This document shows, in pieces, positions 48,696-59,594 of a stretch of DNA of 64,000 bases. Origin of the DNA: Diphasiastrum complanatum (Eukaryota; Streptophyta; Lycopodiopsida; Lycopodiales; Lycopodiaceae); the NCBI GenBank assembly GCA_029204225.1, contig CM055098.1, forward strand, positions 16,198,859 to 16,262,858, written 5' to 3'. The notes below the pieces were generated by a model. That model was not told where the DNA came from, searched no databases, and saw nothing but the letters and a program-made list of their open reading frames with translations. Positions within the stretch are counted from its first letter, which is position 1, and every line of letters begins with the position of its first letter. A program made the translations under genes and the position numbers.

Positions 48696-48979
48696 TGAAT
48701 AATGAGATTTTGGTGTTTTAGACTCATTCTCTCTCTACTCAAGTTTTCTTGTGTTGATTTTCTCTCTCTACCCGAGAGCAGCCCGTTTTTCTCATACTAA
48801 ACACTTAGAATTATTTCTGACATTCATTCCTCATAGTGAGAAGTTAGTTTTTTCAGTCAAATGTATGCCATTGTGCTCTTGCCATCAATCTGTTCTTTGA
48901 TCAATCTTGTGCAATCACAACACCTCAGTAAGATCTTGTAAGGTGTAAGGTGAAGTTCACACATGCTAAAAACTTCACA
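48696..48979 (+). repeat. 3' LTR of copia element B
   Basis: Starts tgaataatgagattttgg and ends aaacttcaca, matching 44249-44530. No clear polypurine tract precedes it. The bases after it (aagat) are not found before the 5' LTR, so no target-site duplication is visible. Confidence 0.88.
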
Positions 48980-49239
48980 AAGATGAACAAATTTGGTGTG
49001 TAGGAGTTGAAGATCTCACATTGATTGGTCATATGTTGAGTTGCTCCATAATCCAGAAACCATGAATCATCCAAAAATGCTCTGTGATCTTTGACCATGA
49101 ATGCGCCTTCGTGCACTTCGACTTGGGGAGATGATGAGACTATCTTTGCTTGTTGATCAAGTTGCTTGGCTACGTTCTTCACTTGGAGAATTCAACAATC
49201 CTTGAGTCCATGGTTATTGTGCTTGCATATCTGCAAAAC
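48980..49239 (-). pseudogene. Ty1/copia zinc knuckle-protease scrap, opposite strand
   Basis: The minus strand encodes a knuckle-like CKHNNHGLKDC, a linker, then DSWFLDYGATQHMTNQCEIF, the copia protease active-site region with Tyr in place of the usual Ser in the D-S-G motif. It stops exactly where the 3' LTR of element B begins, so element B probably inserted into, or beside, this older inverse copia. The frame that continues into the LTR is accidental. Confidence 0.8.
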
Positions 49240-49840
49240 TTGTCAAGCCCTTAATTTTTGCATGAGAAAAACCATGTCCATAATAAGTTTCCAACCTCTG
49301 ATTGATGGGTCGTTGTCACTGCCCAAAGAATGATGTGAGGGCTTGTAGAAGGGCATGTGTCGTCACCAGACCAATATCAAAATGACCGAATGGAATGGGT
49401 CAAAGCAAGGCAAAAAGTCAAGTGTGGTTTTTGCCCAGGAAGAGTCCCTGTTGGGCCCACGGGACTCCTAGCCGCCGGACTGAAGTAGTAGACACACTCA
49501 ATAGTCATCCATGAGTCATGCCGAAGTAGCACATATCCCACCCCGTCATGTTATCAGAAGGATGGGCCCGAAAATCCTACTTGTGGGCCTTGTCAAGCCC
49601 TGAATTTTTGCATGAGAAACACCTTGTCCATAATAAGTTTTCAAGCTCCGATTGACAGGCCATTTGTCACTGCCCGAAGAACTATGTGAGGGCTTGTAGA
49701 AGGGCATGCATCGTCACCAGACCAGCATCTGAACCACCGAATGGAATGGGTCAAAGCAGGAAAAAAAGTCAAATGCGATTTTTGCCCTTTAAGAGCTCCC
49801 GTTGGGGCCCACGAGACTCTTGGCCCCAAACTCCTGGCCA
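49240..49840. repeat. 350-bp tandem repeat, pair 1
   Basis: Two units start ttgtcaagccc at 49240 and 49590 (period 350), sharing gcatgagaaa, cataataagttt, gtgagggcttgtagaaggg and gaatggaatgggtcaaagc. The second is truncated near 49840. The same repeat occurs in inverse orientation at 59595-60245. Confidence 0.9.
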
Positions 49841-49848
49841 TGAGACTC

Positions 49849-50031
49849 CTAGTGCTCGGAAATAAATGGGGTGGCTAAGGCGGTACCCAACTAGCCAGCT
49901 ACTTAAGAAATACAAAGTCTTGCTAAGGCTTCCACAACTAGTGCTCAGAAATAAATGGGGTGCCTAAGGCGGTACCCAATTAGCCACTTACTTAAAAAAA
50001 TACAAAGTCTTGCTAAGGCTTCCCCAACTAG
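49849..50031. repeat. 89-bp tandem duplication
   Basis: The units begin ctagtgctc at 49849 and 49938 and share ataaatggggtg, ctaaggcggtacccaa and acaaagtcttgctaaggc. Confidence 0.92.
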
Positions 50032-50079
50032 CAAAAAGATTAATTTGTTGGCTGATTCTGACAATAAACAAAAAAAAAA

Positions 50080-50340
50080 ATTCAGATCTCGATCGAAGTC
50101 CTTTATCAGATCTCAACCAAAGCCCTTCATCAGATCTCAACCGAAGCCCCTCATCAAATGTCGAGCGAAGCCATTTTTGAAATCTTGACCGACGCCCTCA
50201 TTGAAATCTCAACTGACATCCTCCTTGAGATCTCGACTGAAGCCATTCATCAGATCTCGACCAAAACACTTCGTTACCATCTCAACTGACGCCCTCCATT
50301 ACCATCTCGATCGAAGCACTCCGTCACCATCTCAACCGGA
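50080..50340. repeat. Minisatellite, about 24-27-bp unit
   Basis: About ten degenerate copies of a unit like cagatctcgaccgaagccc followed by ttcat. In one frame it encodes repeated IRSQPKPF-type residues, which is a by-product of the repeat rather than evidence for a gene. Confidence 0.8.
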
Positions 50341-50613
50341 CCGGATTCATGCCCAAACACATAACTTTCGCCCGAGATCTCTGATTGCAATTTCGACCAA
50401 ACCACCATCTTTCCAGAGCCTGAGTCTGAAAAAAAAATACATGAACACCAAAAAAAAATCCAAAAATAAAACTTATACTAATAGAGAGCCCTTTTCATAC
50501 TGAGTCTCTCCCTTACCTTCCCTACTAACCCAAAAAAAAAAATCAAAAACCCTAAAAGAAAAACAAAAACCCTAAAAAATCATACAAAACACGTAAATAC
50601 ACTACAATGCACA

Positions 50614-51989
50614 ATGGACCAACCTGCTGCTCCTCATATCCCTGATGATTATCCATATGAGATGACATCTCCTATAGCTGAACAAATCAAACATCATAGG
50701 TTCTACCAAATGTGGTCTCAAATACACGAGCCATCCACAAACCCATTTGAGGGACAAGAGCCGAGTCTTCAAGAGCACAAACCCATGTTCACGGTGTTGA
50801 AACATCACATGCTAGAACACACCTGAATGAAGCTTCTGCCACTCACGGAGCTTATCTTGAGAGGAGAACACTCAAGTTAGATCTACCAAAGTTTGACGGT
50901 AGTTCAAACCCTCAAAGATTCTTGCAAATCTTTGAGAATGTGTGCGACGTTTACGATGAAACATCCTCCGACGCTATAATCCAATTGTTTTCTATGACCA
51001 TGATCGATAAAGCATGTGACTGGTTTTTGAACCTTGATCGTGAAGATAAGATAGACTGGTCAATTTTGAAAGAGTCCTTTATCAAGCGTTTTAAGCCCTT
51101 TCGCTTAATAGAGAGTCATTTTGTTAAATTGAGTAACATCAAGATGGCAAAAGATGAACGTGTACGAGACTATATTGAGCGTTTCAAGCACTTAAAAGGT
51201 CAAGTACAAAAGCAACCCTCCGAACAAATGCTCATCATCTGGTTTTTAGTCGGCCTTCCAAGATGGATCAGATGTGAGCTTAAATCCAGTGATGAATATA
51301 CGAGCCTAAAGTTAGCTATGTTTGATGTCATCAAGGAAGAAGACGAAGGATCAGAAGTTGATGAATCCAGGGAAAGGAGAGCACATCGTGCTCCTGTCCA
51401 TGAGTCGAAGCCGATCAAGGATACCCAAGATTAGCTTTGGAAATCCCAGTTGGAGTTGCTTAATAAGCAACACCAACTACAGATGGAGAAACTCACCAAT
51501 GAGTTTCAAAATACCCTGAAGTCTATCCAACATAGTGCAAAAGGCAATCAACCTTGTACATGGGATGATTTTTGCAAGCTTGTTAGGGATTATTTTCTAC
51601 CACTTTTAGATGACTATGAACACTTTCAAAAGTTGAGTCATCTAACCATGAATAAAGGTTTGGAACAATTTATTCAAGATTTTCATGAGTACCTATATCC
51701 ACTTTATAGTGACATTCCGCCTAAGGTACAAATGTTAATGTTCATTGATGGGTTACCAAAAGATTATCAAGTGGATGTTCGTAGGAACCAACCAAAAATC
51801 CTAGAAGATGCTATTAGGGTTGCAAAATTCTTTGATGACACACCTAAGCCACCTAGGGGTCAACAGCCTAATGAGCAGAAAAAAGGTTTTCAATTTAAGA
51901 GGAAAGATAGGAAAGTTGTTAGTGAAACACATCCCAATCTCAACAATCCTAAGAAAACCAAGAAAAATTTTAAAAACCAAAATCTGTAG
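50614..51989 (+). mobile_element. Gypsy-type element G1: two gag modules in one frame
   Basis: After a leader with two aaaccctaaa boxes (about 50524-50575), a first ORF (50614-50826) is frameshifted relative to the main frame, which runs from about 50830 to 51989 with one TAG at 51432. Module 1 is a gag capsid-like domain: LPKFDGSSNPQRFLQIFENV, AIIQLFSMTMIDKACDWFLN, LKESFIKRFKPFRLIESHFV, ERVRDYIERFKHL. A coiled-coil-like linker (NKQHQLQMEKLTNEF) follows. Module 2 is the second half of another gag domain: TWDDFCKLVRDYFLPLLDDY, LEQFIQDFHEYLYPL, MLMFIDGLPKDYQVDV, then a Lys-rich tail. No zinc knuckle, protease, RT or integrase follows. Gag-only plant elements are known (TR-GAG type). Confidence 0.75.
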
Positions 51990-52542
51990 AAGTAGAAAAT
52001 CGAGTTCTGATAGATCCTTATCCAAGTTGAGCTTCCATTGCCAGTAAAGGATCGAGATCAGGTCGTAGGTATGCCTTTGACAGGTGGGACACACTACCAT
52101 TGTTCTACAACCAGACAGTCGCTAGAGGCCATAGTAGACCCATTACCAAGCTGATTCGTTGCTTAGCAAACTCTCTGTCAGAAGAATAGCAACACACAAG
52201 GTCAGAATTGCTTCAAATAAAGGAAGAAGAGGTGTTAGCAGATCAGTAGAGAGATTTTGGCGCTAACATTTAAGAAGTAGAATCCGAGCGCACATAGTTG
52301 GTGTCTCAATGAACAGAGAGCCAGTAGACACCTGCGCTAACAATTTGTTTATCACAATGACAACAAACCCAAATTGGTTAGAAGTGAGGAGAGAGGTGAG
52401 ATTTCAGCAAACACTTGTAGATAGGCCCGATTTGGTATTGTGGATTTTTAGTGATATGTTATCATGATTGTCTTGTACTTTTCTTGCTTCTAGCTTTACT
52501 TCATTGTTATTGCTATTTGCTTGGGATTTGGCACATGACAGT
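51990..52542. other. Spacer/LTR-like region, no gene seen
   Basis: No long frame. The part before 52543 should be an LTR or its remnant because a primer site follows, but its start could not be placed. Confidence 0.4.
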
Positions 52543-52556
52543 TTTTGGTATCAAAG
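52543..52556 (+). other. Probable primer-binding site of a further element
   Basis: The text near here reads ttggtatcaaagcata, which is tggtatcagagc with one change, at the end of an LTR-like block ending gcacatgacagttt. It marks the start of another retroelement leader. That leader continues AT-rich to about 53340 without the LTR F family ends seen at 57623. Confidence 0.55.
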
Positions 52557-53925
52557 CATAGATCCATGATTCATGATGATTCTATGAGAATTCCATTAGA
52601 TTTGATGAGTTTATTGTTTTTGTAGCTTTCTTTTTGCTAATTTTTGACTTTGAAGTTTTTAGTTCTGTTCAGACAAATTTTTGACATTGAATTTCATTTT
52701 TTATTTCTAATTTGATTCTATATCTTTGTAGAGCTTTGTTTCAACTTTAATTTGCACCAATTTTCAAGGCATTTGGATAAGAGAGGCAAAATTTATTGCA
52801 CTTTTATCAAAAACTGTCAAAATAGGTGACTAGAATTTTCATTTCACTTGATTTGAATTTTTCAAATTTGATCTGAGCTTTTATTTCAAGTTTCTATCCA
52901 TAGGATTTTAGAGCATTTTCTTAGCTTTGATCTGATTATATGGCAGGTCATTTGGATTAGTATCCAAAAAGTTGTGACAATTCTTGATTTCTAGCTTTAG
53001 TTTTGTTAGTTTTCTTTCTTCAAAATCTTCAGCCCTGTTCTGTTGTTAATTTTACCTACCAAATCACATCAAATCATTGATATGATACTATAGCCTAATA
53101 AAGCTTGTTGTTAGCTTTTTATAGGTACTGAGTTTATCTGATTTGGATCAATGTTGAGAAAGTTGTGATCAAATTAGTGGAGTTGGGTCAAAATTGCCAA
53201 AATTTTGAAAAAAAATTGTGGATTTTTTCCAAGTGAGGGAGAAGCACTTCAACTTGTCATTTTTGAAGTCTTTCTTCTTTGTTAATTTTTTTTCAATTTT
53301 TTTATCTTGAAGTTTCGTTAAATATATTTGAGAAAAAAAAACCTAACCCTACCTTTCAACCCTAGCCTAGACTTGACCTAAACTTAACCTAACCTACCCT
53401 AAGCCTAACCCTCTCTTCGTGATTACCTTCCCTCTTTCTCTATCCAATCTGGTATCAATTATTCAACAGGCGGAAGTTGATTTACAAAAGCTGCTCAAGA
53501 TTCCAGAAAAATTATGAGGTTCTGTTTCATTTGTGCTAATGAGACTATCCACTTTTGGAAGAAACTTTGAATGTCTCCCGGACAGAACAACTACCAGGGG
53601 TGGTTCACTGTCAAGCACATTAATCCTTTCCATATGATCAATGCTGAGGAGACTATTAAACCAAGACTGATGACCTGCATAAGCAGATGCCTGACATTCG
53701 TGCCACGCACTGCCGCCACTGCGTCTCCTATCATCCCCATGATGATATGATATCTTTTGCCTCTACAACACAAACAGTGATTCAACAGTGATTGCAGGCA
53801 GAAAAAGAACTAGCTCCTGCTCAGCATTCGAACAATTCCGACCTTGCATCTACCATCCGCTCGTTGATGAGCACCGATCGATGTGCCTTCGCTGATCAAT
53901 GCTCGCTCGCCAGAACGATCAACCA
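52557..53925 (+). other. Retroelement leader-like region, no intact gene
   Basis: T-rich, leader-like DNA to about 53335, then a CCTAA-rich patch (53340-53412). A short region follows in which the plus strand reads FCFICANETIHFWKK and NNYQGWFTVKHINPFHM (about 53515-53640), weakly like a zinc-knuckle gag end. Stops break it, and I cannot assign it. Confidence 0.35.
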
Positions 53926-54050
53926 CTCCGGTTGAGATTTCACGCATTTACTCCGGTTGAGATTTCACACATTTCCTCCGGTTGAGATTTCACGCATTTC
54001 CTCCGGTTGAGATTTCACACATTTCCTTCGGTCGAGTTCTTTCTCTCTCT
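53926..54050. repeat. 25-bp minisatellite
   Basis: Four clean copies of ctccggttgagatttcacgc followed by attta/atttc start at 53926, 53951, 53976 and 54001, with a degenerate fifth at 54026. A (CT)-rich tract interspersed with ttcggttacctcc follows to 54160. Confidence 0.95.
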
Positions 54051-54872
54051 ACCCCTCTTCGGTTACCTCCTCTCTCTCTCTCCTTCGCTTCGATTATCTC
54101 CTCTCTCTCTCTCTCTCTCCTTCACTTCGGTTACCTCCTCTTGCGGGCCCCTTTCTCTCTCTAGCCCGGCCCGATCCCTTCTATTTGCTGACAATTTTTC
54201 AAAAAAATTAAGGTTGTCACAAATTTTTTGAAGAGCAACCAAATGCACCACAAGAGCAACCGAGGAAAAAAGAAATTGCCTTAAAACTTTGTAATTTCCT
54301 ACGGTTTATCCAATTTTTTTTCTGAGCACCAAAACATTTCATGGATTTCAAACTTTATAGAATCCAGTTTATAATTTTTTTTAAGAACCCCCTTTATTCT
54401 AAGTTGTCTAAATTCAACTTTACTTTCATTCTTTAACTCTACATAACTTTTTTGTTTGAACTCGAATTCCGGTGCTATAAAAACGATAAGTGATCAAAAC
54501 AAAGAGCCTGACACTGAAAATTCATTAAAATTGTGTCATTATTACTTTTCAAAAAAAGAAAATTGTTCAAGACCCCCCTTTTCTTGAGTCAGTTTTTTCG
54601 TGTTTCCATTAGTAATTCTCAAATCTTCATATCTTTTCCGTTTGAGTTCAGAATTCGACACTGTGAAAAGCAAAATTGCTCGTAGTGACAAATTGAACAC
54701 AACTATTACTTCATTTTAATTTGTTACACTTTCCATTCACAACCACTTTATTATTCAAGGACTCAGAATTTTTAAATGGGTGGAGAAGAGCAATTTTACC
54801 AACTTGTAAAATACCATTCTGAATAAATTTCAGACCGTGAATTCATAGTCCACAAGTCTTCATTAGTCATTA
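54051..54872 (+). other. Leader-like region of element G2
   Basis: After the CT-rich tract the sequence is AT-rich and noncoding. It includes two weakly similar stretches, around 54440-54500 and 54630-54690 (cataac/catatc followed by a gtttgaact/gtttgagtt block). Confidence 0.4.
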
Positions 54873-55815
54873 ATGATAGACCGTTATAGTCGAAACATTC
54901 AATTTCCATCTATTGATGAAATACAATCTAAAATCATACGTTATAGCCTTGTATTTGATGGACAACTAAGTTCAATCAGCATGGATGATTGGTTGACTGA
55001 ATTAGAAGCTTATTTTTGTCATCGCCATTATTCTGAAGAAGATAAAATCTATTTCGCTTCATTGTGCTTTCAAGGACAAGTTCGAGCATGGTGGGATACT
55101 CAAGCACATTTGAGCACAAAGCTTTGGAGTCAATTCAAAATTGCTTTCATTGATAGTATTACCAGGTTTTATGAGAAATCATTTGAATCTCTTAAACAAA
55201 CTGGTTTTGTACAACAATTTAATCAGCAATTCTTGGCATTGGTTCAGAAGACAAAATTTGAGTAAAGAAAATGTTTGAACTACTATGTGGGTTTCCTTCA
55301 AACGCCTATAAAGAATGTGCTTCAACCAACTCTTTCCAAATCTATTTATGCCGCTAGTTTTATGGAGTTGCACAATATGATGGATCATGCACTTGCTCTG
55401 GAGCACTTATCTACAAACCATATCAATGAATGGTGGAAAGTCACCGCTCAACGAAAACCTTATTATTACAACCAACGACTGTCTGAATACGTTAGTCCTA
55501 CCTTTGATGGAAGCATCCACTCCATTAATGTAGACAATTGGCTAGAGGATTTGGATTATAACTTCTACTATAGTGGAGGTATTGGTGACAATGATATCGT
55601 TTTCTTTGCTTCATCGGGTTTCCAAGGACATGTTCAGTCATGGTGGAACATCATTCACGACTTTCTTCCTGAGAACTGGTTAACTTTCAAAAGAGTTTGT
55701 AGAGAAGATCTTCAATCGATCTGACTTCATCCAATGGTGTTCTTTGAACCAGACAACTACAGTTGTTGAGTACAATATAGAATTCCAACAAATGGTCCTA
55801 GTAATTCGATTATGT
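54873..55815 (+). mobile_element. Gypsy-type element G2: duplicated gag module
   Basis: The frame starting 54873 stays in register through a TAA at 55263 to 55724, then needs one frameshift to reach about 55815. It carries two copies of the same capsid-like module. Copy 1: LVFDGQLSSISMDDWLTELE, YFASLCFQGQVRAWWDTQ, FVQQFNQQFLALVQ. Copy 2: PTFDGSIHSINVDNWLEDLD, FFASSGFQGHVQSWWN, then after the shift FNRSDFIQWC and VVEYNIEFQQMVLVIRL. The FDG, DxWL and FQGxVxxWW landmarks align between copies, so this is an internal gag duplication. The segment between them (YAASFMELHNMMDHALALEH) resembles the normal gag C-terminal part. No RT or integrase follows. Confidence 0.78.
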
Positions 55816-55845
55816 AAAAAAATATCTTGTACAATGTTATAGATA

Positions 55846-57540
55846 TTGCTTACAACCTCAATATCGGAGCATAAATACGAGCAACAAGAACAAAGGCTTA
55901 AACTAGAAGTTGGAAGGAAAGAAGAACAATCCAGGTGGTCTGAGAAAATGAAGATGCAGATTCAAAAGGTGAGTATATACACTAAAATATTAGTGGATCG
56001 ACAATCGCATGTGAACGAAAGGGAAGAAACTTCTGAAGATGAAGATGATTCCAGCAATGAGTCTGATGAGCCAAGTGACAACAACGAAGTGGATGAGCGA
56101 AGTGAGGACAATGAGTCAGATGAGCAAAGCGATGACGAGAGTGAAGTCCCAGATCTAGACACAATTGCAACAACAGATGGTGGAAATCAAGATTCAGACA
56201 AAGGTCAAGATTCAAATCGTGAAGATAATTGAACATCCTTTCGAGTTTCACTTCAACCATCAAAGTCTGGAACTTGACCTACATCAATGTCTTAATCTGG
56301 TCAATGAACAAGCAACTATGGATCGTCAGATTGAGAATATTGCTATGCTCGAAGAAAGTCGATCAAGACATTCACCAAAATTTCAGAATGAGGACTATAT
56401 GGCACCGATAGTCCATGGTTTGGAATTGAGTGGATTTTTAAAGGATCTGAACTGCGAACCAATTCATTTCAATTTGGAAGCTTTCGAAAATATTTTTATT
56501 TTTGACAATGATCTAATGGAGTATGAGGTATTCATCATGGATACTGGTAGAAATGAAGAGATTTCATTAATCCATGGAAATCATACTTGTATCAATACTT
56601 TGGATTATTGTTCAATGTCTCATGGATCCATTAGTCAAGAGCTTCAAGTGGCTTCCGTTGGAGAAACCTATTTCTATGGATTCTCTAGAATTCAATTGCC
56701 AATATCTAATTCATGCACTTATCCAGATGTACGGATGTGAATAATGATTGGGAATATTCTCTCAATCAACCAACACTCTATAGGAAGCTGTAAAAGAAAT
56801 GCCATCAATTTATATCAGTTTATTTGGAGAGGTCTACATTGCTCAGTGGACTCTAATGTAATCAATCTTCAATTGAGTAATGTCAACAATGATTGTACAT
56901 CAATGGTTATTTGGAACAATCAAGACATCAAATCTCCGGTTCAACTTTGGATTGGGATTGATGCTTCGATTTATATTGGCAACTGCAAATTTTATTTTTT
57001 GAGGTCAATCAGGTCAAATATTCACAACCACCTATGAATGAGGTATTGACCAAATTTGAAAAAATATATTTCGGTCAATAGTATGCCCAGAATTACGTTT
57101 CACCATACAACCAAATTTCAATATTCATGCCGGCTACTTCGTATAGAGCATTTATATTTGAACAACAATTCATGACTACCATTGCTCATGGAAGAATTAT
57201 AATGTTCTTCATCAAGTTGGTTAAACAACATGGATTGCCAGCTATGGTAGAAGAGCCAGATGCAACACAAAACCAAGAATCCAAGGGAACTGGATAAGCA
57301 TCCAGTTTGTTATGATGTCGAGGAAGCAGACAAAAGAGGATATTGCGGTGATGCACTCTGTCCATTCCATATAGATTGGTTGCCAACAAGCAATATGGTG
57401 CTTCATCAAACTCTTCTTCGACCATCAAATTTCCTCCATGGAAACAAGGATTACACTCTGAAGCTAACAACATGGATTCAATTCAATAGCTTTGAATTTG
57501 TAATGAGACAATAATTTTGTGGATGACACATCCTCATCAA
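55846..57540 (+). pseudogene. Unidentified second coding region of element G2
   Basis: First, 55846-56232: a helical, charged protein (YEQQEQRLKLEVGRKEEQSR) with a long Asp/Glu/Ser tail (EDEDDSSNESDEPSDNNEVD). Then another frame runs from 56165 to 57037, interrupted only by a TGA at 56738, about 290 codons (FIFDNDLMEYEVFIMDTGRN, HTCINTLDYCSMSHG, MVIWNNQDIKSPVQLWIGID). A tail with more breaks reaches 57540 (MVEEPDATQNQESKG, KFPPWKQG). The end near 57585-57620, before the polypurine tract, resembles the ...EDK...GG tail of plant gypsy polyproteins. I recognise no protease, RT, RNase H or integrase. It is either a very diverged pol remnant or a real accessory gene. Confidence 0.4.
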
Positions 57541-57613
57541 TCCTGACTACTTAACCAAGGCGATCCAGCTGATCAAACAAGCATCTTCGTTTTTTAGGAC
57601 AAAAATGTTTAAG

Positions 57614-57622
57614 TAGGGGGGG
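57614..57622 (+). other. Polypurine tract of element G2
   Basis: taggggggg (preceded by aag) immediately before tgtcatgtact, the start of LTR F. It places the 3' end of the G2 internal region here. Confidence 0.75.
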
Positions 57623-57764
57623 TGTCATGTACTACTAGTACGTTAGTGCTTATCAATGCATCATGATATTCATTGTAAGCTTTGTAGGCCCAAAAGGAGC
57701 TATTAGCCTTAAGAACAAGGCGGTTCCCTCTTTAGGCCCTCCAAAGTAATTAATAAGGATAATA
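57623..57764 (+). repeat. LTR F, copy 2 (truncated 3' LTR of G2)
   Basis: Matches the first 140 bp of 40943-41438 with few changes (gtaagctttgtaggccc, gagctattagccttaagaac). It then stops, so the 3' LTR has lost most of its length. Confidence 0.85.
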
Positions 57765-57956
57765 CTTTTGGCTACGAATCAACATAATGTCGCACTCTAG
57801 AAACATTTACAGGAGGAGCGAATGACAAGACTAAAGGCAGAAGCTGCTCTGTCTCTGAGCACCAATGCAGGGTCAATCAAAGTCAATCTCACGAAGCTGA
57901 ACCAGCTCCAAGGCCAGATGCTCAAAATTTTTTTATCGTCTGCCATATTGATTTCC
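57765..57956 (+). other. Short open segment, unrecognised
   Basis: One plus frame reads HLQEERMTRLKAEAALSLST and KVNLTKLNQLQGQMLKIF with a single stop upstream. On the minus strand an ATG at 57949 starts MADDKKIL, which would fit a gag start of the copia element whose primer site is at 59103. Neither reading is proven. Confidence 0.25.
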
Positions 57957-59102
57957 TAACATGCAAAATCTACTTAAATTAGTCGAGATCCAATCATCAA
58001 CTAATAAGTGAGATGTTCAAAACCTTCATAACTGGCTGATATTATTCAGCAAGGTCTTTCACCCAATTTATGCAAACTTTTGCAAAATCAATATCAGAAC
58101 AAATTAAACAACAACAACTTTTTATGACCAAACACTAACTTTTACAAAAAATTGGGATTTTTGTCCATTCGAAATGGACTAACTGTGAAAATCGATTTTG
58201 CAAAAACACAGGCACTATCTGAAGGCTCATTAGAGAGGCATAGAAGCTTCTAACAGGTCCAGCAAGCAATCATAGGCTCAGATCATGCAAAAAATGCATT
58301 TTTGGCCTCCTTCAATAAGCAAAACTTCAATATGTATTGGATGCATGATGGCTCAAATCAGAGGCAATCCAACATATCTTTCATCTTATAACAAGAATCA
58401 ACAGGTTCAGACCCCCAATTGAGAGGTATTCATGCTAAAAAATCATAAAAATACACTATTTTTGAGTGTTTTGAGCCTCCTAATGGTGTTTAGTCCCTAC
58501 CAAACTTCATGACAGCTTAGGGACAGCTTCATTACAAAATTAGTCCAAAAATCATCAAAAAACCTTGTTTTCTGACCAATTTTGACCAGAATTTGTGGGG
58601 AAAATCCACAAATTCGTGCAATAAAATCCAAATCCCTGTAATTACATTGCATTCAAGCACTAAAAGTTCTGATTCAAGTGAAACATGGTTTTCATAGCCC
58701 ATTTATGGTCCAAAAACCCCAATTTTTGGTCCAAAATCACTTTCTAATCAACCCTTTGACATTTCAAACAACATGCAATCATTAAATTATGTAATTAATG
58801 ACTGTAAAACAGTAAGTACAATTTGGAAAATGTACTCCACCAGATCCTATAATCAATTCCTTGCAAAAACCATCAATTCTAGGTGAAAAATTCACTAAAT
58901 TCATCAAAAATCCTATGATTTCCATCAAAAATCATGGAGCAAATCCACAATTATGATCATTAGGCTGAAAGTACACCAAGGATCTGAGAATCCCCTACTT
59001 GAAATTGAATTCCAACACCTGGAAGAAGAAGCAAAGAGCTACACCAAAAGAACTACAAAATACAAGATCCTCAAGCTCCACCTCCTGGTAGATGTGATCC
59101 AA
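57957..59102 (-). other. Leader-like region of copia element D, no gene seen
   Basis: AT-rich, without long frames; on the minus strand it follows the primer site at 59103-59114. Confidence 0.4.
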
Positions 59103-59114
59103 GCTCTGATACCA
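59103..59114 (-). other. Primer-binding site, copia element D
   Basis: gctctgatacca on the plus strand, i.e. tggtatcagagc on the minus strand. An LTR of element D should extend to the right from 59115 (minus-strand end ...ccttacag). Confidence 0.8.
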
Positions 59115-59594
59115 CTGTAAGGACCACCAAGTGAAGATCTACAAGATTCCAATCACATGCAAACCAAAAGGACACTTGTGGAGCATGAATCCCCCAACCA
59201 ATATGGAGAGGCTAGTCAATACCCTAACCAATCCACCCCCAATAAGAACACAAGAGAGGAGAGGAAGAACTAGCTCAAGAATCACAATTCACAATAGGAG
59301 GATGGGCGAGTTTCCACTAGACTTATTCTCCTCAAGAGAGAGAGAATATTCTCTTTAGGATCCCCATGCAATCTAAATTGAGCTATTGATCTCCTATTCT
59401 TGCATTAAAGCAATTTTTACCATGCATGTGCTCGTATGTCCAATTATAGGTTTGGGCCCTCATATGATTATTAATTATTTCATACGACCACGTCCGGAAT
59501 GATGTAGCATAACTAATAACCACATACAACTGGAGTGACCGGCTATCCACGTTAGGAATAATTCCATTTCCCTTGTATAGGACATGGACATAAC
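59115..59594 (-). repeat. LTR of copia element D (right limit uncertain)
   Basis: Placed only by the primer site. The sequence contains an open plus frame (59131-59358) that is probably accidental. The TG start on the minus strand was not fixed. Confidence 0.4.

Noticed and set aside
49641-49841. Frames inside the 350-bp repeats (also 59383-60281 minus)
   Set aside because: They change between repeat units and contain indels, so they are not under coding constraint.
50080-50503. Coding gene with repeated IRSQPKPF residues
   Set aside because: The frame follows the minisatellite period and carries no domain.
53926-54050. CRISPR-like array of 25-bp repeats
   Set aside because: Units are head to tail without spacers, in plant DNA; a minisatellite.
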